Shown in pieces: positions 15,414-25,303 of a DNA stretch of 64,000 nucleotides. The stretch covers positions 62,001-126,000 of the forward strand of contig CANQSB010000005.1 in NCBI GenBank assembly GCA_947626435.1, in the 5' to 3' direction. Source of the DNA: an uncultured Lachnospiraceae bacterium. Its GTDB lineage: Bacteria; Bacillota; Clostridia; Lachnospirales; Lachnospiraceae. The translations under genes were made by a program, and so were the position numbers. The notes under the pieces are model-generated. The model was not told where the DNA came from, did no database searches, and saw only the letters and a program-made list of their open reading frames with translations. Positions within the stretch are counted from its first letter, which is position 1. The number at the start of each line of letters is the position of its first letter.

Positions 15414-17957
15414 ATGAGAACGGCGCAGAAGGAACTGGCTAAGAACTTAATAAAGCTGCTGGAGCAGGCGCATGACCAGATAAGAAATGACATCGGAAAA
15501 CAGGATGTTCAGAGCGCTCTTATGCTGCTGGCTGATTGTCAGGAGAAGGCTATTGAACTTGGAACTATGATAGAAAAGTCTGAGGGAGATGGTCTTAAAG
15601 CTGTGTCTATGCTTGAAGAATACTGCGAGATGGCGTATCAGATTTATGATAAGCTTTCAAATGGCGAAGAAGTCGGCGCTAATAAGGCTTACAAGATTTT
15701 GAGGCAGCAGATAGTGAGAGTGTCAAACAGCGTGGCAAATGATATCGCGGTAAAGAAAGAGGTCGTGTTCATACCGTACAAGGCTTCGATGTGGGATAGT
15801 TTGGAGAGTGTATGGAGAGCGGCGGACGCCGATGCAGGATGCGACGCGTATGTTGTGCCTATACCATATTATGATAAGAACCCTGATGGGAGCTTGAAGG
15901 AGTGGCACTATGAGATAGATGAATATCCGAAGGATGTGCCTGTGGTGGATTATAGGGAGTATGACTTTGAAGAGAGGCATCCTGATATTGTGTTCTTCCA
16001 TAATCCTTATGACCAATATAACCTTGTGACGAGCGTGGAGCCGTTTTTTTATACGGAGAATTTGAGGAAGTATGCGGATAAGCTGGTTTATATACCGTAT
16101 TTTGTACTTGGGGAAGGTATGTATGAAAGCATGTGCGTGACACAGGGAACATTGTCATCAAATATTGTAATAGCTCATTCTGAGACGGCGAAGGAAGACT
16201 ATATAAGACACATGAAGAAGTCTTATATGAAGGATACCGATATTAGGGAAGCAGAAATAGAAAATATACTTCAAAAAAAGATTTTGCCATTAGGCTCACC
16301 AAAAATAGATAAAGTTGTAAATGGAAAACGGGAAGATTATGAGCTTCCGGAAGAATGGAAAAAGAAGCTTGATGGTAAGAAAGCCGTGCTATATAACACG
16401 GGTGTGTCGGGAATATTAAATGGAAATGAGCAGGAATTAAAAAAGATAAAAGATACTATTGCTTTTTTTGCAAAGCGTGATGATGTAGTCCTGTGGTGGC
16501 GCCCTCATCCGCTGGCTGGTGCTACTGTACAGACTATGCGGAATTATCTTTTTGATGAGTATTTGGCGATTATTGAGGATTATAAGAAATCAGGCATAGG
16601 AATTTTTGATGATACGGCAGATTTGCATAGGGCAGTCATTTGGACGGATATGTACTATGGGGATGACAGCTCTGTTATTTATCTGTATGGAGTGCAGGGA
16701 AAACCGATTGTTATGCAGAATATTTATCGCTTGGCTGCAGATGATATAGTTGGAACGGCGCAGGGTATCAGATATAGGATTTCTTGTGAGGTGTCAGGAG
16801 ATATTTATTTTTTTGCCTTGGAATACAATTATCTGTACCGAATAGATATGTCCACTGGTCGGATTATCGCTGTGTCGGATGTGCCGGGCGAACAGAAGAT
16901 GGAAACATCTTTATACAGTGGGATGTTTTTTCGGGATGGAACGATATGGCTTGTGCCTTCAAGAGCGCATGCGCTCGCGGCGTATTGTTTGGAAACAGGT
17001 CAATGGGAGTTATATGATTTGCCTGACAGAATTAAAAGTTATGCACAGGCGGAAGATAAAATATATATGATTTCTTCTGACTATAAAACGCTGTGGTGCA
17101 TGGATATTTATGCAAAAAAGCTGGAAAGAAAGGAAATTTTTTATCAACAGAAAGAAAGGTTTGGTAAAAGTGATGAGTCATATAGTATTGACTCTTATCT
17201 GATATATGGGAATCTTTATTATTTGATTGCTTACACTAATATTATTGCCGTGTGTGATATAGAGCATGGACAGGCAAAATTACTACATATTGGAGATGGG
17301 AAAAATCAGTATCAAAGAATGACATATGACGGTAGTTATTTCTGGCTCTTGCCGGATAACGATAAACTCGGTGTAGTGTGTTGGAATGGAAAGCAGGTTA
17401 ATGAGAGCGATGCGGACAGTTACCCTAAGGGGTTTTCAGCGCCGTGGGGCTTTAAGAATTTGGTATGTGCGGATAATTATATATGGTTGTTTCCTTATAG
17501 AGGAAATGCAATTTTATGTTTTGATAAAAATAAAAAACAGATAACACGCGTATTAGAAATGAGTCGGATTTTTGGTGAGGAAGTAGTTGATATAGATAAT
17601 ACTCTCCTGTTGTCGGATGGCAGAATAGCGGTTTCTGCGTCAAGGATGAATACAGGCAGTCTTATCCTGCTTTTTAATAATGCCTGTGAGATGGCTGTTG
17701 AGTACTCGAGCACTTGTGCAGACGAAAAGAGGATTGCGTATAATCAGATATTTGAAAGACTGGAACAGGAAAAGTATACCTCAATCTATGCTTATCAAAT
17801 TAGCGAGGGCAATATATACACCCTTAAGCGTGTCTGTGATGCTTTGATAAAGTCGGAGCATACATATTCGGCAATGAAATCGTATTTCAGAAGTTTGTAT
17901 GCAAACAGTGACGGTACAGCGGGCGTTCATATATGGGAAGAGGTAAAAGGATGTTAA
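15414..17957 (+). CDS. CDP-glycerol glycerophosphotransferase-like protein with C-terminal beta-propeller-like region
   Basis: 847 residues. Residues 1-110 are helical. About 115-450 resemble the TagF/CDP-glycerol:glycerophosphate transferase fold, with 'VLYNTGVSGIL', 'VLWWRPHPL' and 'YYGDDSSVIYLYGVQGKPIVMQN' matching its donor-binding end. Residues 460-800 contain repeated strand-rich segments with 'YDGSYFWLLP', 'ADNYIWLFPYRGNAI' that look like a beta-propeller. Such proteins polymerise or attach glycerol-phosphate-like units to surface glycans. First gene of the cluster, stop overlapping the next start. Exact substrate not known. Confidence 0.75.
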   Translation: MRTAQKELAKNLIKLLEQAHDQIRNDIGKQDVQSALMLLADCQEKAIELGTMIEKSEGDGLKAVSMLEEYCEMAYQIYDKLSNGEEVGANKAYKILRQQIVRVSNSVANDIAVKKEVVFIPYKASMWDSLESVWRAADADAGCDAYVVPIPYYDKNPDGSLKEWHYEIDEYPKDVPVVDYREYDFEERHPDIVFFHNPYDQYNLVTSVEPFFYTENLRKYADKLVYIPYFVLGEGMYESMCVTQGTLSSNIVIAHSETAKEDYIRHMKKSYMKDTDIREAEIENILQKKILPLGSPKIDKVVNGKREDYELPEEWKKKLDGKKAVLYNTGVSGILNGNEQELKKIKDTIAFFAKRDDVVLWWRPHPLAGATVQTMRNYLFDEYLAIIEDYKKSGIGIFDDTADLHRAVIWTDMYYGDDSSVIYLYGVQGKPIVMQNIYRLAADDIVGTAQGIRYRISCEVSGDIYFFALEYNYLYRIDMSTGRIIAVSDVPGEQKMETSLYSGMFFRDGTIWLVPSRAHALAAYCLETGQWELYDLPDRIKSYAQAEDKIYMISSDYKTLWCMDIYAKKLERKEIFYQQKERFGKSDESYSIDSYLIYGNLYYLIAYTNIIAVCDIEHGQAKLLHIGDGKNQYQRMTYDGSYFWLLPDNDKLGVVCWNGKQVNESDADSYPKGFSAPWGFKNLVCADNYIWLFPYRGNAILCFDKNKKQITRVLEMSRIFGEEVVDIDNTLLLSDGRIAVSASRMNTGSLILLFNNACEMAVEYSSTCADEKRIAYNQIFERLEQEKYTSIYAYQISEGNIYTLKRVCDALIKSEHTYSAMKSYFRSLYANSDGTAGVHIWEEVKGC

Positions 17958-19084
17958 AGCTGAAAAATCTTTCTTATATGGACTGGTCGCGGGAAATAAA
18001 GCGTGAAGATAAAAAAATTATTATATACGGCGCGGGAATGATAGGGCAGATTGCTGTGCCTGATTTGATGCAGCGATTTAATCTGGAACACTATCTGCTG
18101 TTTTATGTAGATGCCGATCCCTATAAATTTGGAAAGACTGTGACGATTGGCAATTGCGGGTACGAGATAAAAATGCCGGAGGCTTTGCGGTCATATTGCT
18201 CTAAAAATAAAAATGTAACGCTTCTTATAACCAACAGCCATTTTGAGCCAGTCACAGCCGCGCTGGACAGTTTAGCGGAATTAGATGGCATTGAAGCCTG
18301 TATTTTACCAATTATGCAGATAGAAGAAGGAAAAAAAGAGGAAAAAACTGCGCCAATCCGGTCATCAAAAAAGCCAATTATCCCTAAGGTTATTCACTAT
18401 TGCTGGTTTTCAGGCAAAGCGATGCCTGACAGCTTTAAGCGCTGTATCGAAAGCTGGGAAAAGTACTGCCCTGATTATGAAATCAGAAGATGGGATGAGG
18501 GCAATTATGATATCACCAAAAACCAGTATATGAAGACAGCTTATGAAAAAGAAAAATGGGGATTTGTGCCTGATTATGCAAGGCTTGATATCCTATATAA
18601 TTATGGCGGTATTTATATTGATACGGATGTAGAGCTTGTGAGAAATCTGGACGAGCTGTTATACCAGCCGGCTTTCTGCGGCGTAGAGAAATGGGGCAAT
18701 ATCAATATGGGTGGCTGCAGCGGTGCGGTGAAGGGACACCCTATGATTCGTCGGCTGATTGAGGCAAGGGAAAATGTTTCATTTATCAGAGAGGATGGCA
18801 GCCTGAATTTGGAAACTTGCGGTATATATGAGACACAGCCGTTTATCAAAGAAGGGATGCGCGTAAATAATCAGGTGCAGACAGTGTGTGGCATGACAGT
18901 TTATTCATCTGATTATTTTCATCCTTATGATTATATGAGCGGCGAACTGACTATGACAAAAAATACATTTTCCATACATCATTTTAATGGCGGCTGGCTT
19001 GATGATAAGGCAAAGGCGCAGAGAGAAAAGACGCAGAAGCAGTATCAGGCAATTTTGCAGCGAATGGAAGAAGAAAATGATTGA
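17951..19084 (+). CDS. GT32-like glycosyltransferase with N-terminal GAG Rossmann module
   Basis: About 377 residues. An N-terminal module begins 'KKIIIYGAGMIGQIAV' and resembles a small nucleotide-binding Rossmann domain; the catalytic part starts at about 140 with 'IPKVIHYCWFSGKAMPDSFKRC' and has the DXD motif in 'YGGIYIDTDVE', typical of capsular GT32/OCH1-like sugar transferases. The start is placed at 17951 rather than the in-frame 17933 because GAAGAGG lies at 17938-17944. It overlaps the previous gene by 7 bases and the next by 8, implying translational coupling. Confidence 0.85.
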   Translation: MLKLKNLSYMDWSREIKREDKKIIIYGAGMIGQIAVPDLMQRFNLEHYLLFYVDADPYKFGKTVTIGNCGYEIKMPEALRSYCSKNKNVTLLITNSHFEPVTAALDSLAELDGIEACILPIMQIEEGKKEEKTAPIRSSKKPIIPKVIHYCWFSGKAMPDSFKRCIESWEKYCPDYEIRRWDEGNYDITKNQYMKTAYEKEKWGFVPDYARLDILYNYGGIYIDTDVELVRNLDELLYQPAFCGVEKWGNINMGGCSGAVKGHPMIRRLIEARENVSFIREDGSLNLETCGIYETQPFIKEGMRVNNQVQTVCGMTVYSSDYFHPYDYMSGELTMTKNTFSIHHFNGGWLDDKAKAQREKTQKQYQAILQRMEEEND

Positions 19085-20282
19085 CGTACAAGTAAGCAAA
19101 AAACAATATCCGCTGCTCAGCGTGATCATACCTGTGTATAATGCTGTGCCCTACTTAAAGAAATGTCTGGACAGTGTGGTAAAGCAGACATATAAAAATC
19201 TGGAGATTTTGTTAATTGATGACGGTTCAACAGATGAAAGCCCGGCATTATGCGATAAATATGCGGAGACTGATGACAGGATAAAAGTGGTTCACAAAAA
19301 AAATGAAGGGCTGGTGAGGGCAAGGAAAACAGGTGTATCATATGCCACAGGAGAATATATAACCTATGTGGATGCGGATGATTGGATTGATATAAATGCG
19401 TATGAGAGGATTTTAAACAGCTCGTTGAAGAATAGTGCAGATTTGATTTTGTATGGTCTGACAGAAGAATATGAGGATGTTTCTGTAGAAAAAGCAAATC
19501 TGTTTGAGGAAGGATATTATGTGGGAAAAGAAATTGCGAAAAAATTATATCCAAAAATGCTTTGCAGCGATGTGTTTTTTCGATTTGGAATTATACCGAA
19601 TTTATTTTGTAAGTTAGTCAAACGTGAAGTTTTGCTAAAAGTACAGCAAATGGTCGGTGATGAAGTAACGTTTGGCGAGGACGCAGACTGCACATATCAA
19701 CTGCTGCTTGAAGTGGAAAGTGTGCAGATTGTGAATTATGCACTGTACCATTACCGTAAAAGACATGATTCTATGGTATGGGAGAATACAGCTTTTCCAA
19801 AGCTTCAGTGTCTTTATCGTGATCTGAAGAGAGCGTTTGAAAAGAGCGCACAGCGAGAAATGCTGATACCGCAGCTTTATAAGTACATGCTTTTCATATT
19901 GCTTTTAAAATCAGCAGAGCGCTTTATGGATTGTGAAACTTTTATGAAATACTTCACAAATAAAAAGATTGTTTTGTATGGCGCGGGCGGCTTTGGACAG
20001 GCAATATATCGCGCGTTGGCAGAAAAAAATACATGTGAGATCGTGCTGTGGGCAGATCAAAAATACAAGGCATATCAAGAGCTTGGGTTGTCAGTAAGTG
20101 CCGTTAGTAAAATTTCAGACTGCGAGTATGACAGTATTTTTATAGCTGTTTTAGATATGCGGATATGTGAAAAAATCGCGGAAAAACTTGTGACTCAGGG
20201 AATATGTGCAGACAGGATTCACTATATCGCGCCAACGGCGGATTTGTTAGAGAAAGCCAGGCAGATTTTGGAAACAGAATAA
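19077..20282 (+). CDS. GT2 glycosyltransferase with C-terminal GAG Rossmann module
   Basis: About 401 residues. Classic GT-A family 2 N-terminus 'LLSVIIPVYNAVPYLKKCLDSVVKQTYKNLE' in pieces, nucleotide-binding 'IDDGSTDES' and metal-binding 'YVDADDWID'. From about 295 a second domain begins 'KKIVLYGAGGFGQAIYRAL', the same module as in neighbouring proteins but here C-terminal. The ATG at 19077 overlaps the upstream stop; a longer frame from 18987 lies inside the previous gene and is rejected. Role: transfer of a sugar in the surface glycan. Confidence 0.9.
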   Translation: MIDVQVSKKQYPLLSVIIPVYNAVPYLKKCLDSVVKQTYKNLEILLIDDGSTDESPALCDKYAETDDRIKVVHKKNEGLVRARKTGVSYATGEYITYVDADDWIDINAYERILNSSLKNSADLILYGLTEEYEDVSVEKANLFEEGYYVGKEIAKKLYPKMLCSDVFFRFGIIPNLFCKLVKREVLLKVQQMVGDEVTFGEDADCTYQLLLEVESVQIVNYALYHYRKRHDSMVWENTAFPKLQCLYRDLKRAFEKSAQREMLIPQLYKYMLFILLLKSAERFMDCETFMKYFTNKKIVLYGAGGFGQAIYRALAEKNTCEIVLWADQKYKAYQELGLSVSAVSKISDCEYDSIFIAVLDMRICEKIAEKLVTQGICADRIHYIAPTADLLEKARQILETE

Positions 20283-20312
20283 AGAAATGAATGGTTTCGA
20301 GATGGAGAGCAG

Positions 20313-22976
20313 ATGGAAAATGATTATGTAAGCCAAAAAAGCAGACCTGAAATTAGTATCGTAATGCCCGTGTATAATGGGGAAGCCTATCTGAGAGAGG
20401 CAGTTGAAAGCATTCTTGCGCAGACATTTGCAGACTGGGAGCTTATTTTTGTGGATGACTGTTCTACGGATTCTTCGCCTGCAATTATGAAAGAGTATAA
20501 ATCAAAGGATAAGCGGATCGGGATTATTCACAATGAAACGAATCAGAAACTGCCGGGTTCTTTAAACATTGGATTTTCACAGGCAAGGGGAAAATACTAT
20601 ACATGGACATCCGATGACAATCGTTATAAGCCGCAAGCCTTGGAAGAAATGAGGCGTTTCCTTGAGATGCACAATGAAGGCAGTTTTGTTTATGCGGATA
20701 TGGATTTTATAGATGAGGCGGGGAGAAAAACAGGTCATTTATCACGGAATGAAAATGAAATATACAGCTGCAATCCGGTAGGCGCCTGTTTTTTATACCG
20801 CAGTGACGCGGCTCGCCAAGTAGGCGGATATGACGCTGATATGTTCCTTGTGGAAGATTATGATTATTGGCTCAGATTTGCAAAGCGTTATGGTATAAAC
20901 CACCTTGCTGAATGTCTGTATGAGTACCGCCAGCATGGCAAAAGCCTGACACAGAAACGGGAAAGAGAGATTGCCAAACAACTGGAGAAACTGCGTTATC
21001 GTGAGATTGATTTTTTGCTCGCCAATGCAGATGAATGTGAAAAAGAGCGTTTGTTTTGGGATATGTGGCGGCAGAAGGGAAGCAGAAAGGAATACCTTAA
21101 GGAAAAGTTTTTTGTAAACGGAGGTCTTCCACAGTCGCTGCGGTGGATAGAGAGGAAAAGGGAAATGGACGAAAACAAAAAAATAATTTTATTCGGTGCG
21201 GGTGCGTTTGGGAAAAAGGCGCTTGACTATTTTGGTGAAGAGCGAGTTGCTTATTATTTGGACAATAATGAGGCAATGGCGGGAAGTTTTGTCAATGGTA
21301 AAGAAGTTATCTCATTTTCGCATTTTATGGGAATTAAAGATGAATACCAGATCGTCATATCCGTGGATGCAAGGAAAGTGCCGACGCTTGCAGCACAGCT
21401 TGAAGAAAATGGAATTACGGAATATGTGGCTTATTTAGAGCTTGTAAATCATCTGAAAAAGCCATCGGAGGGTGCAGTTGCGTGGTTGGATGTCTGTAAA
21501 AAAGCAAGAAAGTGGATTGAAAAAAACAGCATATCGGGCGGCGGTATTATCAATAACAGCAAGCTGCCTGAAAGCTATCCCGAGGTGACCGGATACTATA
21601 TTCCGACACTGATGAGATGGGGATTTTTGGAGTTAGCAGTGTCTTATGCAAAATGGCTATGTTCTATACAGCACTCGGATGGTGCATGGTATGATACTGA
21701 AGGCAAAAATCCATATGTGTTTGATACCGCGCAAATATTGAAAGGATTGCTGGCTGTCAGAGACAGGGTTGCCGGAGTTGATACAGCTATTCGCAAGGGG
21801 TGCGACTGGATTTTATCCAATATAAAGGAAAACGGAAGATTGACTACGCCATCAAAGGAAGAATGGGGAGAAGAAGGCGTATGTTCAGAATTGATTCACT
21901 TGTATTGCTTGTCGCCGTTGTATGAGGCGGCTGATGTATTTGGAGAGAAAAAGTACCGCGAAGCTTCTGACAAGGTGGCTGATTACTATATTACAGAGCA
22001 CGGTGAAGAAATCAGAAACTTTGGATTTCTGTCACATTTTTATGCCTATGTTATGGAGGCTCTGTGTGACATTGGCAGAGAGAATCTGGCTAGGGAATCT
22101 ATGAAACAGCTTGAAAAGCTTTTGGACGAAAAGGGATATGTCCCGGCTTATCGTGATGTGAACTGGGTCTGTTCGACAGGAATGTTTCAACTTGCGATTG
22201 TGTGGTTTAAACTGGGGGATTTGGAGCATGGGAATAAAGCTTTAAACTATGCGGCAAAATTGCAGAATGAAAGCGGCGGATGGTACGGAAGCTATCCAAC
22301 GATTGATAATCCAAAAGCGTCTGATAGGAAAGAATATCCTGATTACATAGCAGATGCGGAAATAAGCTGGGCAGTGAAATATTTTCTTGATGCTGTATAT
22401 TTTAAAAATAAGCTGGAGTTTGAGCAGCAGGCGGACAGCTTTTCTGATTATATAGAGGAAGAAGACGGTAGATATCAGGTGATTTTTAATGAAGTTAAAA
22501 ATCATAACGCAAAGAAGGTTTTGGATGTCGGCTGTGGAAAAGGGAGATATCTGAAAAATCTGCAAAAAGCAATTCCTGATGCTGTATATAGCGGGGTGGA
22601 TTTGTCTGTGAATGTGATGGCAGATATTCTGGCACCGATAGAGAAAAAAGAAGGCATTTTGACACAGCTTCCATATGAAAATGAAACATTTGATTTGGTA
22701 TATGCTGTAGAATCCTTAGAGCATAGTATTTTTCCCGATAATGCGCTGCGTGAACTGCTTAGGGTGACTAAAGCGGGCGGCGAGCTAGTAGTTATTGATA
22801 AAAACAAATCAGCGATGGGGTTGCTTGAGATAGATGAGTGGGAGCAGTGGTTTACGGATGAATTGTTTGAGAGAATTGCGAAAGAAGAAAAATGTAATTT
22901 GAAGATTATAGAAAATGTGTCATATGAAAATGTAATTGCGGATGGATTGTTTAATGCCTGGGTATTGAAAAAATAA
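20313..22976 (+). CDS. Four-domain protein: GT2 + Rossmann module + alpha-toroid + SAM methyltransferase
   Basis: 887 residues. Domain 1 (about 10-260) is a GT2 transferase ('ISIVMPVYNGEAYL', 'DDCSTDSSP', 'ADMDFIDEAG'). Domain 2 (about 285-385) is the recurring module 'KIILFGAGAFGKKAL'. Domain 3 (about 395-700) is helical with 'SIQHSDGAWYD', 'LQNESGGWYGSYP' repeats resembling an alpha/alpha toroid of the terpene-cyclase/glycan-binding kind. Domain 4 (about 725-887) is a class I methyltransferase with 'VLDVGCGKGRYLK'. It probably adds and methylates a sugar in one polypeptide. The fusion order is unusual. Confidence 0.88.
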   Translation: MENDYVSQKSRPEISIVMPVYNGEAYLREAVESILAQTFADWELIFVDDCSTDSSPAIMKEYKSKDKRIGIIHNETNQKLPGSLNIGFSQARGKYYTWTSDDNRYKPQALEEMRRFLEMHNEGSFVYADMDFIDEAGRKTGHLSRNENEIYSCNPVGACFLYRSDAARQVGGYDADMFLVEDYDYWLRFAKRYGINHLAECLYEYRQHGKSLTQKREREIAKQLEKLRYREIDFLLANADECEKERLFWDMWRQKGSRKEYLKEKFFVNGGLPQSLRWIERKREMDENKKIILFGAGAFGKKALDYFGEERVAYYLDNNEAMAGSFVNGKEVISFSHFMGIKDEYQIVISVDARKVPTLAAQLEENGITEYVAYLELVNHLKKPSEGAVAWLDVCKKARKWIEKNSISGGGIINNSKLPESYPEVTGYYIPTLMRWGFLELAVSYAKWLCSIQHSDGAWYDTEGKNPYVFDTAQILKGLLAVRDRVAGVDTAIRKGCDWILSNIKENGRLTTPSKEEWGEEGVCSELIHLYCLSPLYEAADVFGEKKYREASDKVADYYITEHGEEIRNFGFLSHFYAYVMEALCDIGRENLARESMKQLEKLLDEKGYVPAYRDVNWVCSTGMFQLAIVWFKLGDLEHGNKALNYAAKLQNESGGWYGSYPTIDNPKASDRKEYPDYIADAEISWAVKYFLDAVYFKNKLEFEQQADSFSDYIEEEDGRYQVIFNEVKNHNAKKVLDVGCGKGRYLKNLQKAIPDAVYSGVDLSVNVMADILAPIEKKEGILTQLPYENETFDLVYAVESLEHSIFPDNALRELLRVTKAGGELVVIDKNKSAMGLLEIDEWEQWFTDELFERIAKEEKCNLKIIENVSYENVIADGLFNAWVLKK

Positions 22977-23032
22977 ATAATTTGTATGAGAAATGCCATA
23001 AATTGCAAAGCAATGAGGATGGAGACAGAGCA

Positions 23033-25303
23033 ATGGAAAAGATTATTTTATTTGGAGCAGGCAATATAGGAAAAGAAGCACTGCTGTATTTTGGCGAAGA
23101 AAACATTTTTTGCTTTTGTGACAACAACTCAGAATTATGGGGAAAAGAAGTACTTGGCAAAAGGGTGATTGCACCTGAAAAACTAAAGCATTATAAAGAG
23201 AGTTTAATTATAATTCTTGCCGCAGAAGAGCATATATGTGATGCGATGGGGGATCAGCTGCAAAGAGAACTTCATATAAATTGTTTCTTGTCGTATAAAG
23301 CATTAAAAAGATATTTTGAGAAAAAAAGTTCTGTTGAGGAGTTCATATCTGATTGTAATGATAGTGTCAGCATATATAGATGGATGTACTTATGTATGGA
23401 CGAAGCGTTAAAGAAGTTACAGGATAAAATAGAGTATTTTGAGAATCACACAGATATTACAAAGATGAAACCTGCAACGGGCTTTGTCAGGAAAAAACAA
23501 TTGCAGCAGATTGCGTTCGTAGAAGCTTTTATGAGAGATTTTCAACATTTAGACCTTCATCCGTTTATAGTTGCGGGGACTCTTATTGGCAGAGTACGGC
23601 ATGGTGGGTTTATACCATGGGATGATGATTTAGACTTTGGTTTAATAAGAGAAGAATATGACAGATTGATAGAATACTTTGAAAAGAACCATCATGTTGA
23701 ACTTAATTCAGAAAAACTGAGTGAATATAGCAATGAAAAGCATTTAATCAGGATGGATGCTTTGGTGAAAAAATATCCGAATCAATATTTGTTGGATATT
23801 AGCGTAGATCAGATACAGGTAATGAAGGGGACTTCAGGCTTAGATAGAATTGCCATAGATTTCTTTGCGTATGACTATTATAAGGAAGATTATGGTATAG
23901 AAGAACATCTTGAGTATTTAAAAAAAATCAAGAAAAAGATAAATGAGATTGATATCATTTCGGATATTGTCAAATTTTTGCGAATGGAGATTAAACGAAA
24001 TGCAAATATTTCTGTAGAGAAAACAAGATATGTATTTCCAGGAATCGACAGCATGCAGGGATATTATAGAATTAACCAGACAAAAAAATGGGTAGAAACG
24101 GACAGTGTTTTCCCACTACAGAAATGCCTTTTTGAGAACACATATTTTTGGACGGCGAAGGATGAAAACGCGTTTTTGGAATATCAATATCCTGATTATA
24201 TGAGTTACCCAAAGGATATGGGAATAACAAGTCATGAATGGTATAAAGAGGAGTATTTTTCGCAAAATTATCCAAGTGTGGAATTTTATCTTATAGACGC
24301 CTTTGAAATATACCATTTTCTTCCATTGTATCGTTTGTTTGAACGTAACGGAATATATGTGAAATTTATTGCAGAACCGCAGAAATATAATACATCTGGG
24401 AAGTGGTTTGATTATGAACGGGCAGTAAAACTGTTGGATTTAAATGAGGTGCGCTATGGGAAGGAATGTAATATAAATTGTGATTTTGCTTTTACTACGC
24501 AGACGGCAGAAATATTGAGAAAATATAAGGGAAAGAAAGTGCATCTTGTATATGGATATTCATTTGGCAGATACTCGTTTTGTGAATCAGAAAATACGCT
24601 TGATGGATTTGATTATAAGCTCATACATGGAATCAATACATATAATATGCTGAAAAGCAAAGCGTTTGATGGACAAGTGTATATAGTGGGATATCCAAGG
24701 CATATGTGGAAATTCCCTGCAATTTATGATGAATCGCAGGATATAGAAAAAGAAGTAAAGAAGAAAAATATAGAGAAAAAGCCTATATTGATATATTTCC
24801 CAACTTGGGATGTGGGTTCGTCTATTTCTTGGTATTGGCAGGAGATGATGCGGTTGAAGGAAAAGTTTTTCGTCATTACTAAACTGCATCATTGTTCTGC
24901 AAGATTGCAGTCTGAACAGGAACACAGAACCATAATTGAGAAAATATCTGATATTATTTGTTTGGGAAACGATGAATTGAAAACGATTGCTGAAATAGGA
25001 GATATAGCTGTATGTGATGCAATGTCAGGATCAGCGTCGGAAGTTCCGTTACTGAATTCAGATATTGATTTACTTCTTTTGTTTTCTCCATTGCCTGAAA
25101 AGAATAATTTCAAAGAAGAGATTTTTGAATTTGCATGCTGTGTAAAAGAGCCAAGTGAGCTACAGCAAAGCTGTAATAGTGTTTTTGGGCATGACAGATA
25201 CAAGGAGAGAAGGAAAAAACTCATAGAGGATATTTTTCAAACGACAGATGAAACCTGTCTTGAAGATTTTTTGAGTATATTAAAACGGAGGAATAAAAGA
25301 TGA
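23033..25303 (+). CDS. LicD-family phosphotransferase fused to CDP-glycerol transferase-like domain
   Basis: About 756 residues. Starts with the recurring module 'KIILFGAGNIGKEALLYFG'; from about residue 150 a LicD/FKRP domain with 'AGTLIGRVRHGGFIPWDDD' and 'DLDFGL', the metal/nucleotide site of phosphocholine-type transferases. Residues 430-750 resemble a TagF-like GT-B fold ('KPILIYFPTWDVG', 'ICDAMSGSASEVPLL'-type segment). It likely moves a phospho-substituent such as phospho-alcohol or phospho-amino-acid from CDP to a sugar. The start at 23033 is preferred to the in-frame 22982 because it follows a GGATGGAGA site. Markedly AT-rich. Confidence 0.85.
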   Translation: MEKIILFGAGNIGKEALLYFGEENIFCFCDNNSELWGKEVLGKRVIAPEKLKHYKESLIIILAAEEHICDAMGDQLQRELHINCFLSYKALKRYFEKKSSVEEFISDCNDSVSIYRWMYLCMDEALKKLQDKIEYFENHTDITKMKPATGFVRKKQLQQIAFVEAFMRDFQHLDLHPFIVAGTLIGRVRHGGFIPWDDDLDFGLIREEYDRLIEYFEKNHHVELNSEKLSEYSNEKHLIRMDALVKKYPNQYLLDISVDQIQVMKGTSGLDRIAIDFFAYDYYKEDYGIEEHLEYLKKIKKKINEIDIISDIVKFLRMEIKRNANISVEKTRYVFPGIDSMQGYYRINQTKKWVETDSVFPLQKCLFENTYFWTAKDENAFLEYQYPDYMSYPKDMGITSHEWYKEEYFSQNYPSVEFYLIDAFEIYHFLPLYRLFERNGIYVKFIAEPQKYNTSGKWFDYERAVKLLDLNEVRYGKECNINCDFAFTTQTAEILRKYKGKKVHLVYGYSFGRYSFCESENTLDGFDYKLIHGINTYNMLKSKAFDGQVYIVGYPRHMWKFPAIYDESQDIEKEVKKKNIEKKPILIYFPTWDVGSSISWYWQEMMRLKEKFFVITKLHHCSARLQSEQEHRTIIEKISDIICLGNDELKTIAEIGDIAVCDAMSGSASEVPLLNSDIDLLLLFSPLPEKNNFKEEIFEFACCVKEPSELQQSCNSVFGHDRYKERRKKLIEDIFQTTDETCLEDFLSILKRRNKR

